A program made the translations under genes and the position numbers. The notes beneath the pieces are model-generated. The model saw only the letters and a list, made by a program, of their open reading frames with translations. It was not told the origin of the DNA and ran no database searches. Source: GW2011-AR18 sp038046085 (GTDB lineage Archaea; Nanobdellota; Nanobdellia; SCGC-AAA011-G17; GW2011-AR18). From it: 60,832 bases of DNA. The stretch spans positions 1 to 60,832 of the forward strand of contig JBBSWW010000002.1 of assembly GCA_038046085.1 (NCBI GenBank), written 5' to 3'. Of this stretch, positions 23,473-32,574 are shown piece by piece; within the stretch, counting starts at the first letter, position 1, and each line of letters starts with the position of its first letter.

Positions 23473-24717
23473 ATGTCATTTGTACCAAATAAACTAAAAA
23501 ATCTAGCTTCTAATCTAGGAGTCATGAATGTTGCTAGAAAGTACTACTTAAAAAAATATTATGAAAACTTAGAAGATAAATTCCATGAGTACAGAAAATC
23601 AGGAAAAGTGCCAATGCCAGACACATTAATCTGGGAACCAACAGGAAAATGCAACCTAAGATGCAGGATGTGCTATATCAATTTCGCAGTCACAACAAAA
23701 GTAAGAGAGATGACATTAGATGAATTCAAGATAATGATAGATAAGATCCCGTCATTGAAAAAGATAATGATGATCGGTGGAGAATTATTCCTAAGAAAAG
23801 ATATATTCGATATGCTTGAATTCCTGAAAACTAAAGGGATATTAGCTACAGTAGCAACAAACGCAACATTGCTAAAACCAGACATGATAGAAAAATTAGC
23901 AGAATATAAAGACATGACAAATGTGACAGTATCAGTAGATGGTCCTGAAAAAATTCATAATCAGATAAGAGGAAAAGAATTTGCATTCCAGAGATCAATG
24001 GAAAACATAAAAGAGATGAGAAAGAAAGGATTATTCGTAAATGTTGTATCAGTAATAACAAAAGAGAACTTAGATTATTTCCCTGATCTAATAAAAGAAA
24101 TAAAACAATCAGGTGCAAATTATATGGAACTTGAATATGAAAGAATATACAATGCAGAGATAGTAAAGAAAACATCAGAAATATTAGGAATACCACACAC
24201 ATTAGATAATTTTCCAATAGTAGGTACAGATAACAGCTTAATGCCTGAATATACAATAGAGAGACTTAAGATAAGCATGGATGCAGCAGAGAACATGGCA
24301 AAAAAATTAGGGATGACAGTAGGATACATGCCATTTGATTTTAGAGAAGAACTTGAAAATTATTATCACAGAAGCACAGAGACAGACAGGGAACATTTCT
24401 GTAAACATTTATTTATACCAAGAATAGACTGTTCTGGAAATTTTATATTCTGCTTTGCAATAAAGAAACCAATGGGAAATATATTAACACAAAACTTTGA
24501 AGATGTATGGTACGGAGAGGAATTCACAAAATTCAGAGATACATTCCTAAACAATAAAGTACTACCAATATGCGAGACATGTGAGAAAATGATAATATGC
24601 AAGAAAACAGACAAGAAAGTAGGAACAACACAGAAATTAGATATTCCAATAGAAGCAAAAAATACTGATCCTAAAACAGAGAAAGCATATGAAACTGTAT
24701 ATGCTGGAAACAATTGA
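23473..24717 (+). CDS. Radical SAM protein with SPASM-type C-terminus
   Basis: 414 residues. The first Fe-S cluster motif CNLRCRMC (CxxxCxxC) lies near residue 60, followed by the SAM-binding MIGGELFLRKDI. The C-terminus has several Cys: HFCKHLF, DCSGNFIFCFA and PICETCEKMIIC, as expected for extra SPASM clusters. Such enzymes modify peptides, sugars or cofactors by radical chemistry. It follows the oxidoreductase by 17 bases and precedes a glycosyltransferase by 12, so one pathway is likely. No short substrate peptide gene is evident nearby. Confidence 0.9.
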   Translation: MSFVPNKLKNLASNLGVMNVARKYYLKKYYENLEDKFHEYRKSGKVPMPDTLIWEPTGKCNLRCRMCYINFAVTTKVREMTLDEFKIMIDKIPSLKKIMMIGGELFLRKDIFDMLEFLKTKGILATVATNATLLKPDMIEKLAEYKDMTNVTVSVDGPEKIHNQIRGKEFAFQRSMENIKEMRKKGLFVNVVSVITKENLDYFPDLIKEIKQSGANYMELEYERIYNAEIVKKTSEILGIPHTLDNFPIVGTDNSLMPEYTIERLKISMDAAENMAKKLGMTVGYMPFDFREELENYYHRSTETDREHFCKHLFIPRIDCSGNFIFCFAIKKPMGNILTQNFEDVWYGEEFTKFRDTFLNNKVLPICETCEKMIICKKTDKKVGTTQKLDIPIEAKNTDPKTEKAYETVYAGNN

Positions 24718-24729
24718 TTCTGGAATAAA

Positions 24730-25500
24730 ATGACACTAAAAAAATTCATGGAACCAAAAATCTTAGTAGGATGCACTGTTGCTGATGTAAAAAGATACTG
24801 TTTGGGAAATTATGTTGCAGGATTAAGAAGATTAACATATAAAAATTTTGATGTAGTATTAATAGATAATTCTAAAACTGACAAGTATGCAAAAGAGATA
24901 GCAAAGTTCGGATATAATGTCATAAAAACGATACATCATGATAATATGGGTGAAAGTATAACTGAAGGAATGAATATGCTTAGAGATATTGCATTAAAAG
25001 ATTATGATTATTTCATATGCTTAGAACAGGATGTAGTACCACCACCAAACCTAATAGAATTAATGCTAGAGACAAAGAAAGATATCGTAACAGGAGTAGT
25101 ACCACATTTATTATTAAAACCTGACGGAAGCTCAAGAAATATAGCATTATTGGGAATAGATGATATACAAAATCCTGGGAAGTATAAATATTTTGATCTA
25201 GAAAGTGTAATGCAAAACAAAGAGGGACTAGTAAAATCCGATTATTGTTCTATGTCATGTCTGATGATGAGCAAAAATGCACTGAAAAAAATAAAATTCA
25301 GATATGAACCTTCTAAAAACAATGAAATGAAAACTATATGGTATGATTTCTGTTTCTCAAAAGATGCGAAAAAAAATAAATTTGAAATATATGCTAATTT
25401 AGCAATAAAATGCCAACATTATTTCTTCAACGGATGGTGTGTAACATTAGGAAATACAAAAGGTGGAGAATTTGTCAAGAAAGAGAAAGTAAAGAATTAA
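24730..25500 (+). CDS. Glycosyltransferase family 2-like protein
   Basis: 256 residues. The fold begins KILVGCTVADVKRYCLGNYVAGLRRL and continues VVLIDNSKTDKYAKEIAKFG, with a cation-binding stretch CLEQDVVPPPNLIELML near residue 100 in place of the usual DxD. Conserved Asp and His appear later (IWYDFCFSKDAKK and IKCQHYFFNGW). This suits a GT-A transferase using a nucleotide sugar. No TM helix, so it is cytoplasmic. Part of the Gfo/Idh-radical SAM operon. A second ATG at 24748 is an alternative start. Confidence 0.8.
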   Translation: MTLKKFMEPKILVGCTVADVKRYCLGNYVAGLRRLTYKNFDVVLIDNSKTDKYAKEIAKFGYNVIKTIHHDNMGESITEGMNMLRDIALKDYDYFICLEQDVVPPPNLIELMLETKKDIVTGVVPHLLLKPDGSSRNIALLGIDDIQNPGKYKYFDLESVMQNKEGLVKSDYCSMSCLMMSKNALKKIKFRYEPSKNNEMKTIWYDFCFSKDAKKNKFEIYANLAIKCQHYFFNGWCVTLGNTKGGEFVKKEKVKN

Positions 25501-25521
25501 ATTATTTCTAAAAATAAAAAG

Positions 25522-25625
25522 TGAGGATGGAGAGATTTGAACTTTGTTGCTGATAATATTTCTATTACTCAGTCCCAACATCCACGGCTTCAGCGTGGTG
25601 CTCTCCCAGGTTGAGCTACATCCTC
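25522..25625 (-). tRNA. tRNA-Phe (GAA) with an intron in the T stem
   Basis: On the minus strand the acceptor GAGGATG pairs with CATCCTC. The D arm GCTC/GAGC and the anticodon stem CCACG/CGTGG flank the loop CTGAAGC, with anticodon GAA. As encoded, the T stem is broken. Removing 30 bases (25544-25573) restores a T stem GGGAG/CTCTC around loop TTCAAAT and leaves a 74-base tRNA. CCA is not encoded. The intron position matches a bulge-helix-bulge site. The tRNA lies between the glycosyltransferase gene and a convergent flippase-like gene. Confidence 0.92.
25544..25573 (-). other. 30-base tRNA-Phe intron, non-canonical position 51/52
   Basis: The pre-tRNA can form a 4-bp helix GTTG/CAAC flanked by 3-base bulges GGA and AAA, the canonical bulge-helix-bulge. 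Cutting after the second base of each bulge removes exactly 30 bases and joins GGG to AG, giving a fully paired T stem. The intron itself folds into a hairpin (CTGAGTAATA/TATTATCAG with GAAA loop). The usual archaeal intron site is 37/38 in the anticodon loop, so this is an unusual location. Confidence 0.85.
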
Positions 25626-25669
25626 ACTAAAAAATAGGTTTAAGTAATTATTCTTAAAGCTTTTGAATT

Positions 25670-26581
25670 CTAAGAAACATCTTTTCTAAACTTTTTTATC
25701 ATTCCATTAGTTCCATAATAAACCAATGCTGGGATACCAAATCCCAAATGAGGCAACATTAAAATCAATCTTGAGACGACAGTTACTTTAACAGATAAAG
25801 AAGCATCAACACCAAGAGCAATAAGAAGGAAACCAAGACTTGCATCACGTGCACCAAGACCTCCAGGAAGACCTGATAGCCTGCCGATAATGAAAGTCAG
25901 CCAGTAAAGCGATAGAGCAACAAAATATCCAAGACTGAGAGAATACATCTTAAATGTAAAAAATAGAACTAATGGGTTCAAAAATAATAAAACCACTGTA
26001 AGTATAAAAAACTTGAACATGAACCTCTTATCACTAAATAATAACCTGAGTTTTGAAATAGATGTTTCAACCCAGTTTTTACCCTTATAAATCTTTTTCA
26101 CAATATTAAACTTTTTAGGCATCAACCTGAAAAATAATCCTACAATTCTAAGTGAGAGGTCCTTATTTATAATTAAAATCATAAATATAATTATTGATAT
26201 TGCTACAAGAATGAAACTTATCAAGAACTCATGAGAGTCAAAAAATTTCTTTCCTACAAATATAAATAATATCGGAAACAATGCAACCTGCCACAATAAA
26301 TCAAGAACTATCTCTACGAAAGTTGAAAATAATGTATCCTTAGGTTTAATACTTGTGTACTTTTTTATAATAAGCGGTTTGGCTAATATACCTCCTATCT
26401 TGAAAGGTGATATATAACCTAAAACAAAAGATGCATTCTGCATGAAAAATGAATTTATAAATTTCATAGAATCATTAAACAAAGTCTTAAGAATCATATT
26501 ATACCTAAAAGTCAAAATAAATAATATCAGGATATTCACTATTATACCTGCTGCGAACAATAAGATAAAATCTAATTTCAT
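25670..26581 (-). CDS. UPF0104/AglD-type flippase-like integral membrane protein
   Basis: 303 residues with about eight TM helices. It belongs to the lysylphosphatidylglycerol-synthetase TM region/UPF0104 family. Characteristic features are GYISPFKIGGILAKPLIIKKYTSIKPKDTLFSTFVEIVLDLLWQ near residue 60 and the late GRLSGLPGGLGARDASLGFLLI. Family members are linked to lipid or glycan transfer across membranes, often beside glycosyltransferases. It converges on the tRNA-Phe gene and is divergent from the toroid protein. Confidence 0.88.
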   Translation of the reverse strand: MKLDFILLFAAGIIVNILILFILTFRYNMILKTLFNDSMKFINSFFMQNASFVLGYISPFKIGGILAKPLIIKKYTSIKPKDTLFSTFVEIVLDLLWQVALFPILFIFVGKKFFDSHEFLISFILVAISIIIFMILIINKDLSLRIVGLFFRLMPKKFNIVKKIYKGKNWVETSISKLRLLFSDKRFMFKFFILTVVLLFLNPLVLFFTFKMYSLSLGYFVALSLYWLTFIIGRLSGLPGGLGARDASLGFLLIALGVDASLSVKVTVVSRLILMLPHLGFGIPALVYYGTNGMIKKFRKDVS

Positions 26582-26658
26582 AATACTAATCAGAGTATAT
26601 TATTTATTAATCTTGCTTATGTGGTTAAATTTATAATAAACCTCATTTCCTAAAATAT

Positions 26659-27669
26659 ATGGGCAGAAAAGATATATTGCTGGAAAGAATAACTGAGGCA
26701 ATACAATCATTAATAAAATTACAGGATATAAACGGATGTTTCTTTTATCCATATCATACTGGAGAAACTGATTATTGTAATGCAAGATGGCAGGAATCTA
26801 TCTTATCAATGGTTTGGATGTATATAAGAAATAAGAATAAAGAGATGTATACAAGAATAGAAAATGGCATAAATTTCCTTATATCTATACAGAACCAAAA
26901 TGGAAGTTTTCCAGAATATTCAAAAAAAGATTCTTCATTCTCTGCTACTGCATTCATAACATTCTCATTGACAATGACATTTAAATTATTACAAAAAGAT
27001 ATAAAAAAAGAGTGGAAGGATATGCTGGAAAATTCCCTTAAATGGCTTTCACATGAAAATGAAATTGTATACACAAACCAGGAAGCTGCAGCAGGAGCAT
27101 CATTAATCTTGGGAGGACTATTCCTAGATAACCACTCATTTACAGATGCAGGACTGAAAAAAATACACAGAGTATTAGATTCAAAAAAAGTGTATTATCC
27201 AGAGAACGGCGGATTTGATTTAGGGTATTCATCATTAACACTAGAATATCTTGGATTTGTCTACGAAACAGGATATCTGAAAGAGAAGATAAAAAATTCA
27301 GTAGAATCATATTATAAGTTCTTAGAAGATAATGACCTTAAAGATATAAAGAATTCAAGAAATACAAAATGGATAATACTTGACGGATTCGAGATATTTG
27401 CAGATAAAATAAAAGATGGAGAGACAATACTCAACAAGATACTAAAACTTGATGTCTATATAGACCATACTGAGAGAGAAGAAAATTTATGTACTGATCT
27501 TTACAGATTGTGTTTTGCATATGACCATATGACTTCATTATTAAACAATAAAATGGAACTGAAAACTTTCAATCCGGAAAAATATAATGGAGGCTCACAT
27601 AAAAAAATATTAAATCCGTTAAGAAGATTTGGGCTGCACAGAATAAGGTCTATAATAAGAATCATATAA
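26659..27669 (+). CDS. Alpha/alpha-toroid protein (terpenoid cyclase/prenyltransferase-like fold)
   Basis: 336 residues, nearly all helical. It contains repeated LQDINGCFFYPYH and IQNQNGSFPEYSKKDSSFSATAFIT segments, the 'Q..(d/n)Gsf' turns of alpha-6/alpha-6 barrel enzymes such as terpene cyclases and protein prenyltransferases. Further repeats appear as ENGGFDLGYSSLTLEYLGFVY and DGFEIFADKI. No DxDD cyclase motif is visible. It could act on a lipid or glycan; a location next to sugar-modifying genes supports surface polymer work. A TATA-like TTTATAATAA lies about 25 bases upstream. Confidence 0.7.
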   Translation: MGRKDILLERITEAIQSLIKLQDINGCFFYPYHTGETDYCNARWQESILSMVWMYIRNKNKEMYTRIENGINFLISIQNQNGSFPEYSKKDSSFSATAFITFSLTMTFKLLQKDIKKEWKDMLENSLKWLSHENEIVYTNQEAAAGASLILGGLFLDNHSFTDAGLKKIHRVLDSKKVYYPENGGFDLGYSSLTLEYLGFVYETGYLKEKIKNSVESYYKFLEDNDLKDIKNSRNTKWIILDGFEIFADKIKDGETILNKILKLDVYIDHTEREENLCTDLYRLCFAYDHMTSLLNNKMELKTFNPEKYNGGSHKKILNPLRRFGLHRIRSIIRII

Positions 27670-27680
27670 TCTTTAGAAAG

Positions 27681-27690
27681 TTTTAAATAA
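27681..27690 (+). promoter_or_regulatory. TATA-like box of valS
   Basis: TTTTAAATAA is centred about 27 bases before the valS ATG at 27713, so the transcript probably starts at or just before the start codon. No Shine-Dalgarno is seen. Confidence 0.5.
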
Positions 27691-27712
27691 GTTCCAAAGA
27701 GCGAAAGAAATA

Positions 27713-30082
27713 ATGGAAAAGTATGATTTCAAGGAAGCAGAAAAGAAATGGATTGCCTACTGGGAAAAAGAAAAAACTTACAAATTTGATTTAAAATCCA
27801 AAGCTAAAATATATTCAATAGATACACCACCACCAACTGTCTCTGGAAAGATGCATATAGGGCATGCTTTTTCTTATAGTCAACAAGATTTCATAGCAAG
27901 ATATCACAGAATGAAAGGAGAAAATGTATTCTACCCATTCGGAACTGATGATAATGGATTACCAACTGAGAGATTAATTGAGAAACTTAAAAATGTAAAA
28001 TCAACAAAAATGCAGAGACAGGAATTTGTAGCATTATGTCAAAAAACCTTGCAGGAAATAAAACCTGATTTTGTAAATGACTGGAAGATAATAGGAATGA
28101 GCTGTGATTTTTCACAAGTATATTCAACAATAGATGAACATTGTATAAGGACATCACAAAAATCATTCTTGGATTTGCATAAAAAAGGATTAGTCTATCA
28201 ACAAACAGCTCCCTCAATGTGGTGTGTGCAATGCCAGACAGCAATAGCACAGGCTGATCTTGAAGACAAAGAATTAGATTCTACTTTTAATGATGTAGAA
28301 TTTGAACTAGAAGATGGAGAGAAGATAGTCATAGCAACAACGAGACCTGAATTATTAGGAGCATGTGTATGCATATATGTACATCCAGAAGATAAAAGAT
28401 ATAAAAAAATAATCGGAAAAAAAGCAATAGTGCCATTATTCAAGCAAAAAGTAACAATATATGCTGATGAATCTGCTAATCCTGAAAAAGGAACAGGAAT
28501 ATTGATGATATGTTCTTATGGAGATAAATATGATGTAGAAGCAATAAATAAAAGAAAGATAGAACCAAGAATAGTATTTACAAAAGATGGGAAATTAAAT
28601 GAATTAGCTGGAAAATATTCAGGATTAACAATAAAAGATGCAAGAAAAGAAATATTAAATGACTTAGAAGAAAATAAATTATTATTAAATAAAAAACCAA
28701 TAAAACATAATGTAAATGTCCATGAGAGATGCGGGACAGAGATAGAGTTCTTGACAACAAAACAATGGTTTGTAAAAATATTAGAAAATAAAGAGAAATT
28801 CATAGAAGTAGGAAAGAAAATAAAATGGTATCCAGAACACATGAGGTTAAGATATGAACACTGGATAGAAGGACTACAGTGGGACTGGTGTATCTCAAGA
28901 CAGAGACATTTCGGAGTTCCTTTTCCAGTATGGAGCTGCAAAAAATGTTCCAGTGTTTTAGTTGCTGATGAGAAATATTTACCAGTAGAACCATTATCAA
29001 CAAAACCTAAAGGGAAATGCAAATGTGGATCAACGGAATTTGAGGGAGAGAGAGATGTAATGGATACATGGGCCACATCAAGTGTGACACCACAAATAAT
29101 ACTAAACTGGGCAAAAGATAATTCTTCAAATCTAGAATTTGAGAAAATGTATCCATGCAGTCTAAGACCACAAGCACATGATATAATAAGAACATGGGCA
29201 TTCTATACAATAATCAAAGGAGTATATCATAATAACCAGGCTCCATGGAAAGACATAGTAATCTCAGGACATGTATTGGATCCAAAAGGAGAGGCAATGC
29301 ATAAATCAAAAGGAAATACAGTAGAACCTGGAGTTGTATTAGAGAAATATCCTGCAGATGCATTAAGATTCTGGGCAGCAGGATCAAGATTAGGAGATGA
29401 TCTAAGATATTTAGATAAGGATCTAGCTACAGGACAGAAGACAATAACAAAATTATGGAATGCATTCAATTTTACACAGATAACATTAGAGAATTATAAA
29501 CTCAAAGAAACAACTTTAGAAATAGTAGACCAATGGATCTTATCAAAATTAAATGAGACAATAAAAATATGTACTGAGAGTTTTGAAATGTATGAATACA
29601 GCAAAGCAAAAGCAGCAATAGAATTATTCTTCTGGAAAGATTTCTGTGATAATTATCTAGAACTAATAAAATATAGATTATATTCGGAACAAGAATCAAA
29701 AGAGAAAGAGAGCGCAAAATATACACTTTATACATGCTTATTAAATATATTAAAATTATTTGCACCTATAATGCCATATATCACAGAAGAATTATATCAT
29801 AATCTGTTCATTAAGAATGAAAAAGTAAATAGTATACATCTGAATAAATGGCCAGAAACAATTAAAATTGAGAATAAAAATGCATTAGAGATAGGAGAGG
29901 AATTAGTTAAAGTGGCAAGTTATGCAAGACAAGAAAAAACAAAAATTGGTAAATCGTTAAAAGAACCAATAAAAACATTAGTATTAAATAAAAAAATATT
30001 AAAAGAAGTAGAAAGAGATATCAAAGCAGTAACACAAACAGAAAAGATAGAATACGGAAAAGAATTAAAGATAGAATTTTAG
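27713..30082 (+). CDS. valS: Valyl-tRNA synthetase
   Basis: 789 residues. Class I synthetase charging tRNA-Val. HIGH is at 48-51 in SGKMHIGHAFSY. The editing CP1 domain contains TTRPELLGACVCIYVHPED. The second signature reads EAMHKSKGNTVEP. Two CxxC pairs (WSCKKCSS and GKCKCGS) form a zinc-binding element within the catalytic core. The C-terminal anticodon-binding helices are complete, but the length is on the short side, with little of a C-terminal coiled coil, as is common in reduced archaeal genomes. Confidence 0.95.
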   Translation: MEKYDFKEAEKKWIAYWEKEKTYKFDLKSKAKIYSIDTPPPTVSGKMHIGHAFSYSQQDFIARYHRMKGENVFYPFGTDDNGLPTERLIEKLKNVKSTKMQRQEFVALCQKTLQEIKPDFVNDWKIIGMSCDFSQVYSTIDEHCIRTSQKSFLDLHKKGLVYQQTAPSMWCVQCQTAIAQADLEDKELDSTFNDVEFELEDGEKIVIATTRPELLGACVCIYVHPEDKRYKKIIGKKAIVPLFKQKVTIYADESANPEKGTGILMICSYGDKYDVEAINKRKIEPRIVFTKDGKLNELAGKYSGLTIKDARKEILNDLEENKLLLNKKPIKHNVNVHERCGTEIEFLTTKQWFVKILENKEKFIEVGKKIKWYPEHMRLRYEHWIEGLQWDWCISRQRHFGVPFPVWSCKKCSSVLVADEKYLPVEPLSTKPKGKCKCGSTEFEGERDVMDTWATSSVTPQIILNWAKDNSSNLEFEKMYPCSLRPQAHDIIRTWAFYTIIKGVYHNNQAPWKDIVISGHVLDPKGEAMHKSKGNTVEPGVVLEKYPADALRFWAAGSRLGDDLRYLDKDLATGQKTITKLWNAFNFTQITLENYKLKETTLEIVDQWILSKLNETIKICTESFEMYEYSKAKAAIELFFWKDFCDNYLELIKYRLYSEQESKEKESAKYTLYTCLLNILKLFAPIMPYITEELYHNLFIKNEKVNSIHLNKWPETIKIENKNALEIGEELVKVASYARQEKTKIGKSLKEPIKTLVLNKKILKEVERDIKAVTQTEKIEYGKELKIEF

Positions 30083-30121
30083 CCTATAACTTTATAATAA
30101 TATTCATTCATATAAAATACA

Positions 30122-31216
30122 ATGCTAGACACAAAACAACACTTCAAACTGAGAAAATTAGTCAATGAACTAAAGGCTGTAAGAGGAAGGCATACAGAGC
30201 TAGTTACTGTATACATCCCAGCTGGATATGATATAATCAAGATAGTACAACATCTAGTACAAGAACAGGGTACAGCTTCTAATATCAAAGACAAAACAAC
30301 AAGGCAGCATGTAATAGACAGTCTAGAAAGAATGGTCAGGCATCTAAGATTGTATAAACAGACACCAGCAAATGGACTGGCTGCTTTTGCAGGAAATTTA
30401 GCAAGCCAGGAAGGAAAAACAGATTTACGAGTCTGGAGTGTAGAACCTCCATTGCCAATAAACATAAGGATGTACAGGTGCGACCAGACATTTGTAACAG
30501 ATGAACTAGAACAGATGTTAGCTGTCAAAGATACTTTTGGCCTAATAGTAATGGATAACAGAGAGGCAACAATCGGATTAATAAGAGGAAAAAGCATACA
30601 GGTAATAAAACAATTAGGATCAAATGTTCCAGGAAAACTACAAGTAGGAGGTTTTTCACAAGCAAGATATGCAAGACTAAAAGAGGAAGCAGAACATGAA
30701 TTCTACAAGAGAATAGCAGATATAGCAAACACAGAATTCCTTGCATTAGGAAAAGATCTAAGAGGAATATTAATTGGAGGGCCTGGACCTACAAAAGAAT
30801 CTTTTCATAGCAGAGATTACATAAACAATCAGTTAAAAAAAATAGTTATAGGAATAAAAGATATAGCATATACAGATGAATCTGGACTGCATGAATTAGT
30901 AAACAAGAGTCAGGATATACTAGCACAGGAAGAGATAATAAAAGAGAAAAAATTAGTGCAGGAAATACTAGAGTTATTAGCAAAGAATTCAGACAAGATA
31001 GCATATGGATTTAGTGATGTAAAAAAAGCATTAGAGATGGGAGCAGTAGAAAAAGTCTTAATATCTGAAGAGTTCAAACAAGAGGAAGAATTAGAACAGT
31101 TAGCAAGCAATACGGGAGCACAATTATTCATAATAAGCACAGAAACAAAAGAGGGAGTGCAATTAAGAGATCTAGGTGGAGTTGCTGCAGTATTAAGGTA
31201 TAAGATCGATTACTGA
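30122..31216 (+). CDS. prf1: Peptide chain release factor aRF1 with atypical GGF and NIKD motifs
   Basis: 364 residues, slightly short for aRF1. Domain 1 includes TELVTVYIPAGYD and SNIKDKTTRQHV: the stop-decoding NIKS motif reads NIKD (54-57). The YxCxxxF motif is YRCDQTF near 119-125. In domain 2 the peptidyl hydrolysis motif GGQ reads GGF (176-178, codons GGA GGT TTT) within the normal context GKLQVGGFSQARYAR. Domain 3 (from about 260) follows. It should end translation at all stops, but the loss of the GGQ glutamine is unexpected. Pelota is excluded by the overall aRF1 pattern. Confidence 0.9.
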   Translation: MLDTKQHFKLRKLVNELKAVRGRHTELVTVYIPAGYDIIKIVQHLVQEQGTASNIKDKTTRQHVIDSLERMVRHLRLYKQTPANGLAAFAGNLASQEGKTDLRVWSVEPPLPINIRMYRCDQTFVTDELEQMLAVKDTFGLIVMDNREATIGLIRGKSIQVIKQLGSNVPGKLQVGGFSQARYARLKEEAEHEFYKRIADIANTEFLALGKDLRGILIGGPGPTKESFHSRDYINNQLKKIVIGIKDIAYTDESGLHELVNKSQDILAQEEIIKEKKLVQEILELLAKNSDKIAYGFSDVKKALEMGAVEKVLISEEFKQEEELEQLASNTGAQLFIISTETKEGVQLRDLGGVAAVLRYKIDY

Positions 31217-31250
31217 TAGATTTAAATCATTTATTCACTAAATAAGACAA

Positions 31251-32537
31251 ATGCAAAATAGGAAGAAATTATTTATTTTAATAGTAATATTATTTATACT
31301 TATTACATTCACAATAAGATTAGTACCACTAAGAACATCGCATTGGTGGGATGAGACTGTATATTTACAAAATGCTGAGATAATATATTCAGGATCAGAG
31401 TCATACAATGAATGGAATTTCAGGCCACCATTATTATCAATATTAATTACAGGAATATTTTATATATGGCATAATGTATTCGTAGTGAGTATACTTATTG
31501 CATTAATATGTACTTTATTGCCGATATTTGCTTATCTAATAGGAAATGAACTCTATGATAAAAAAACAGGAATAATTGCTGCAATAATAACAGCGTTTAC
31601 ACCATTCATAGTATTGAACTCAAATTATATAATGACAGATGTACCTGCGATAACATTAGCTTCAATATCATTCTATTTCCTAATAAAAAAAAATAATTCC
31701 AATATCAATAATCTATTATCAGGTGCATTCTTAGCACTTGCAATACTTATGAAATTCACATCACTAGTTATAATCCCGATTTATATAATTTATTTTATAA
31801 TAAACAAAAAAAGATTAGAAAAAATAATCTATTTCATCTCAGGATTTAGTGTTGTATTAATGCCTTATTTACTGTGGGTTCATATAACGCAGGGATATTT
31901 TCTTGAATTATTTATCAAAAGCCAGAAAATGGTCACAGACAATAATGAAAATTTATTTTATTATCTAAAGAATATTGCTAATGTATTTACATATATTGTA
32001 TTTGCAGGAGTTATAGCCTGGATAATAAAATCAAGAAAGAAAAGAATTGATATAGTGTTTATCTCATGGATAATAATCTTTATTTTATACTTAAGCATAA
32101 ATCCTCATAAAGAACTGAGATATGCAATACCAATAATACTTCCATTATCATTGATAAGTGCAAGAGGAATGGGAAGTTTAATCAATAATAAAAATAGAAA
32201 TTATACAATACCACTACTTTCAATATTATTCTTATTATCATTTTATCCATCATTAAATAATATTATCAATGAACCATTCATCTATCATACAACAACAGAT
32301 GAAATAGAGGCTTCATCATACATAAAAAATAATTATAACAATATTACAATCTATACTCATTATAATTATCCTGTATTTGCATATTATACACAATTAAAAA
32401 CATTGAAAATAGATAAAAATAATATAAATCCAGGAATATTTATTATATATAATAATTCTGAATATATGGAACTTACAAAAGATATGGTCATTATCAAGAA
32501 ATATCCTCAATTCTCAATATATGAATACCTGCGATAG
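31251..32537 (+). CDS. GT39/ArnT-like integral membrane glycosyltransferase
   Basis: 428 residues with about ten TM helices. The first extracytoplasmic loop holds HWWDETVYLQNAEII, a D-E motif of the PMT/ArnT GT-C fold, followed by NFRPPLLSILI. The substrate would be a lipid-linked sugar used on the outer face of the membrane. A TATA-like GATTTAAATC lies about 26 bases before the start. It heads a run that includes ScpB and two further GT-C proteins. The C-terminus (IYEYLR) overlaps nothing functional. Sugar and acceptor unknown. Confidence 0.85.
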   Translation: MQNRKKLFILIVILFILITFTIRLVPLRTSHWWDETVYLQNAEIIYSGSESYNEWNFRPPLLSILITGIFYIWHNVFVVSILIALICTLLPIFAYLIGNELYDKKTGIIAAIITAFTPFIVLNSNYIMTDVPAITLASISFYFLIKKNNSNINNLLSGAFLALAILMKFTSLVIIPIYIIYFIINKKRLEKIIYFISGFSVVLMPYLLWVHITQGYFLELFIKSQKMVTDNNENLFYYLKNIANVFTYIVFAGVIAWIIKSRKKRIDIVFISWIIIFILYLSINPHKELRYAIPIILPLSLISARGMGSLINNKNRNYTIPLLSILFLLSFYPSLNNIINEPFIYHTTTDEIEASSYIKNNYNNITIYTHYNYPVFAYYTQLKTLKIDKNNINPGIFIIYNNSEYMELTKDMVIIKKYPQFSIYEYLR

Positions 32538-32574
32538 GCATAAAGTTTTTAAACAACATAACCAGTACAAGGAT

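Noticed and set aside
25522..25625. Reading the tRNA as a pseudogene with a broken T arm
   Set aside because: Removing a bulge-helix-bulge intron restores a fully paired T stem and normal length, so splicing is the better explanation.
30122..31216. Stop-codon reassignment suggested by the ciliate-like NIKD motif in aRF1
   Set aside because: TAA, TAG (15964, 32537, 35981, 53234) and TGA all end intact genes at expected positions, with following genes spaced normally.
32521..32574. Extended N-terminus of ScpB
   Set aside because: It overlaps the GT39 gene end and lies before the likely TATA box; the family start fits 32575.
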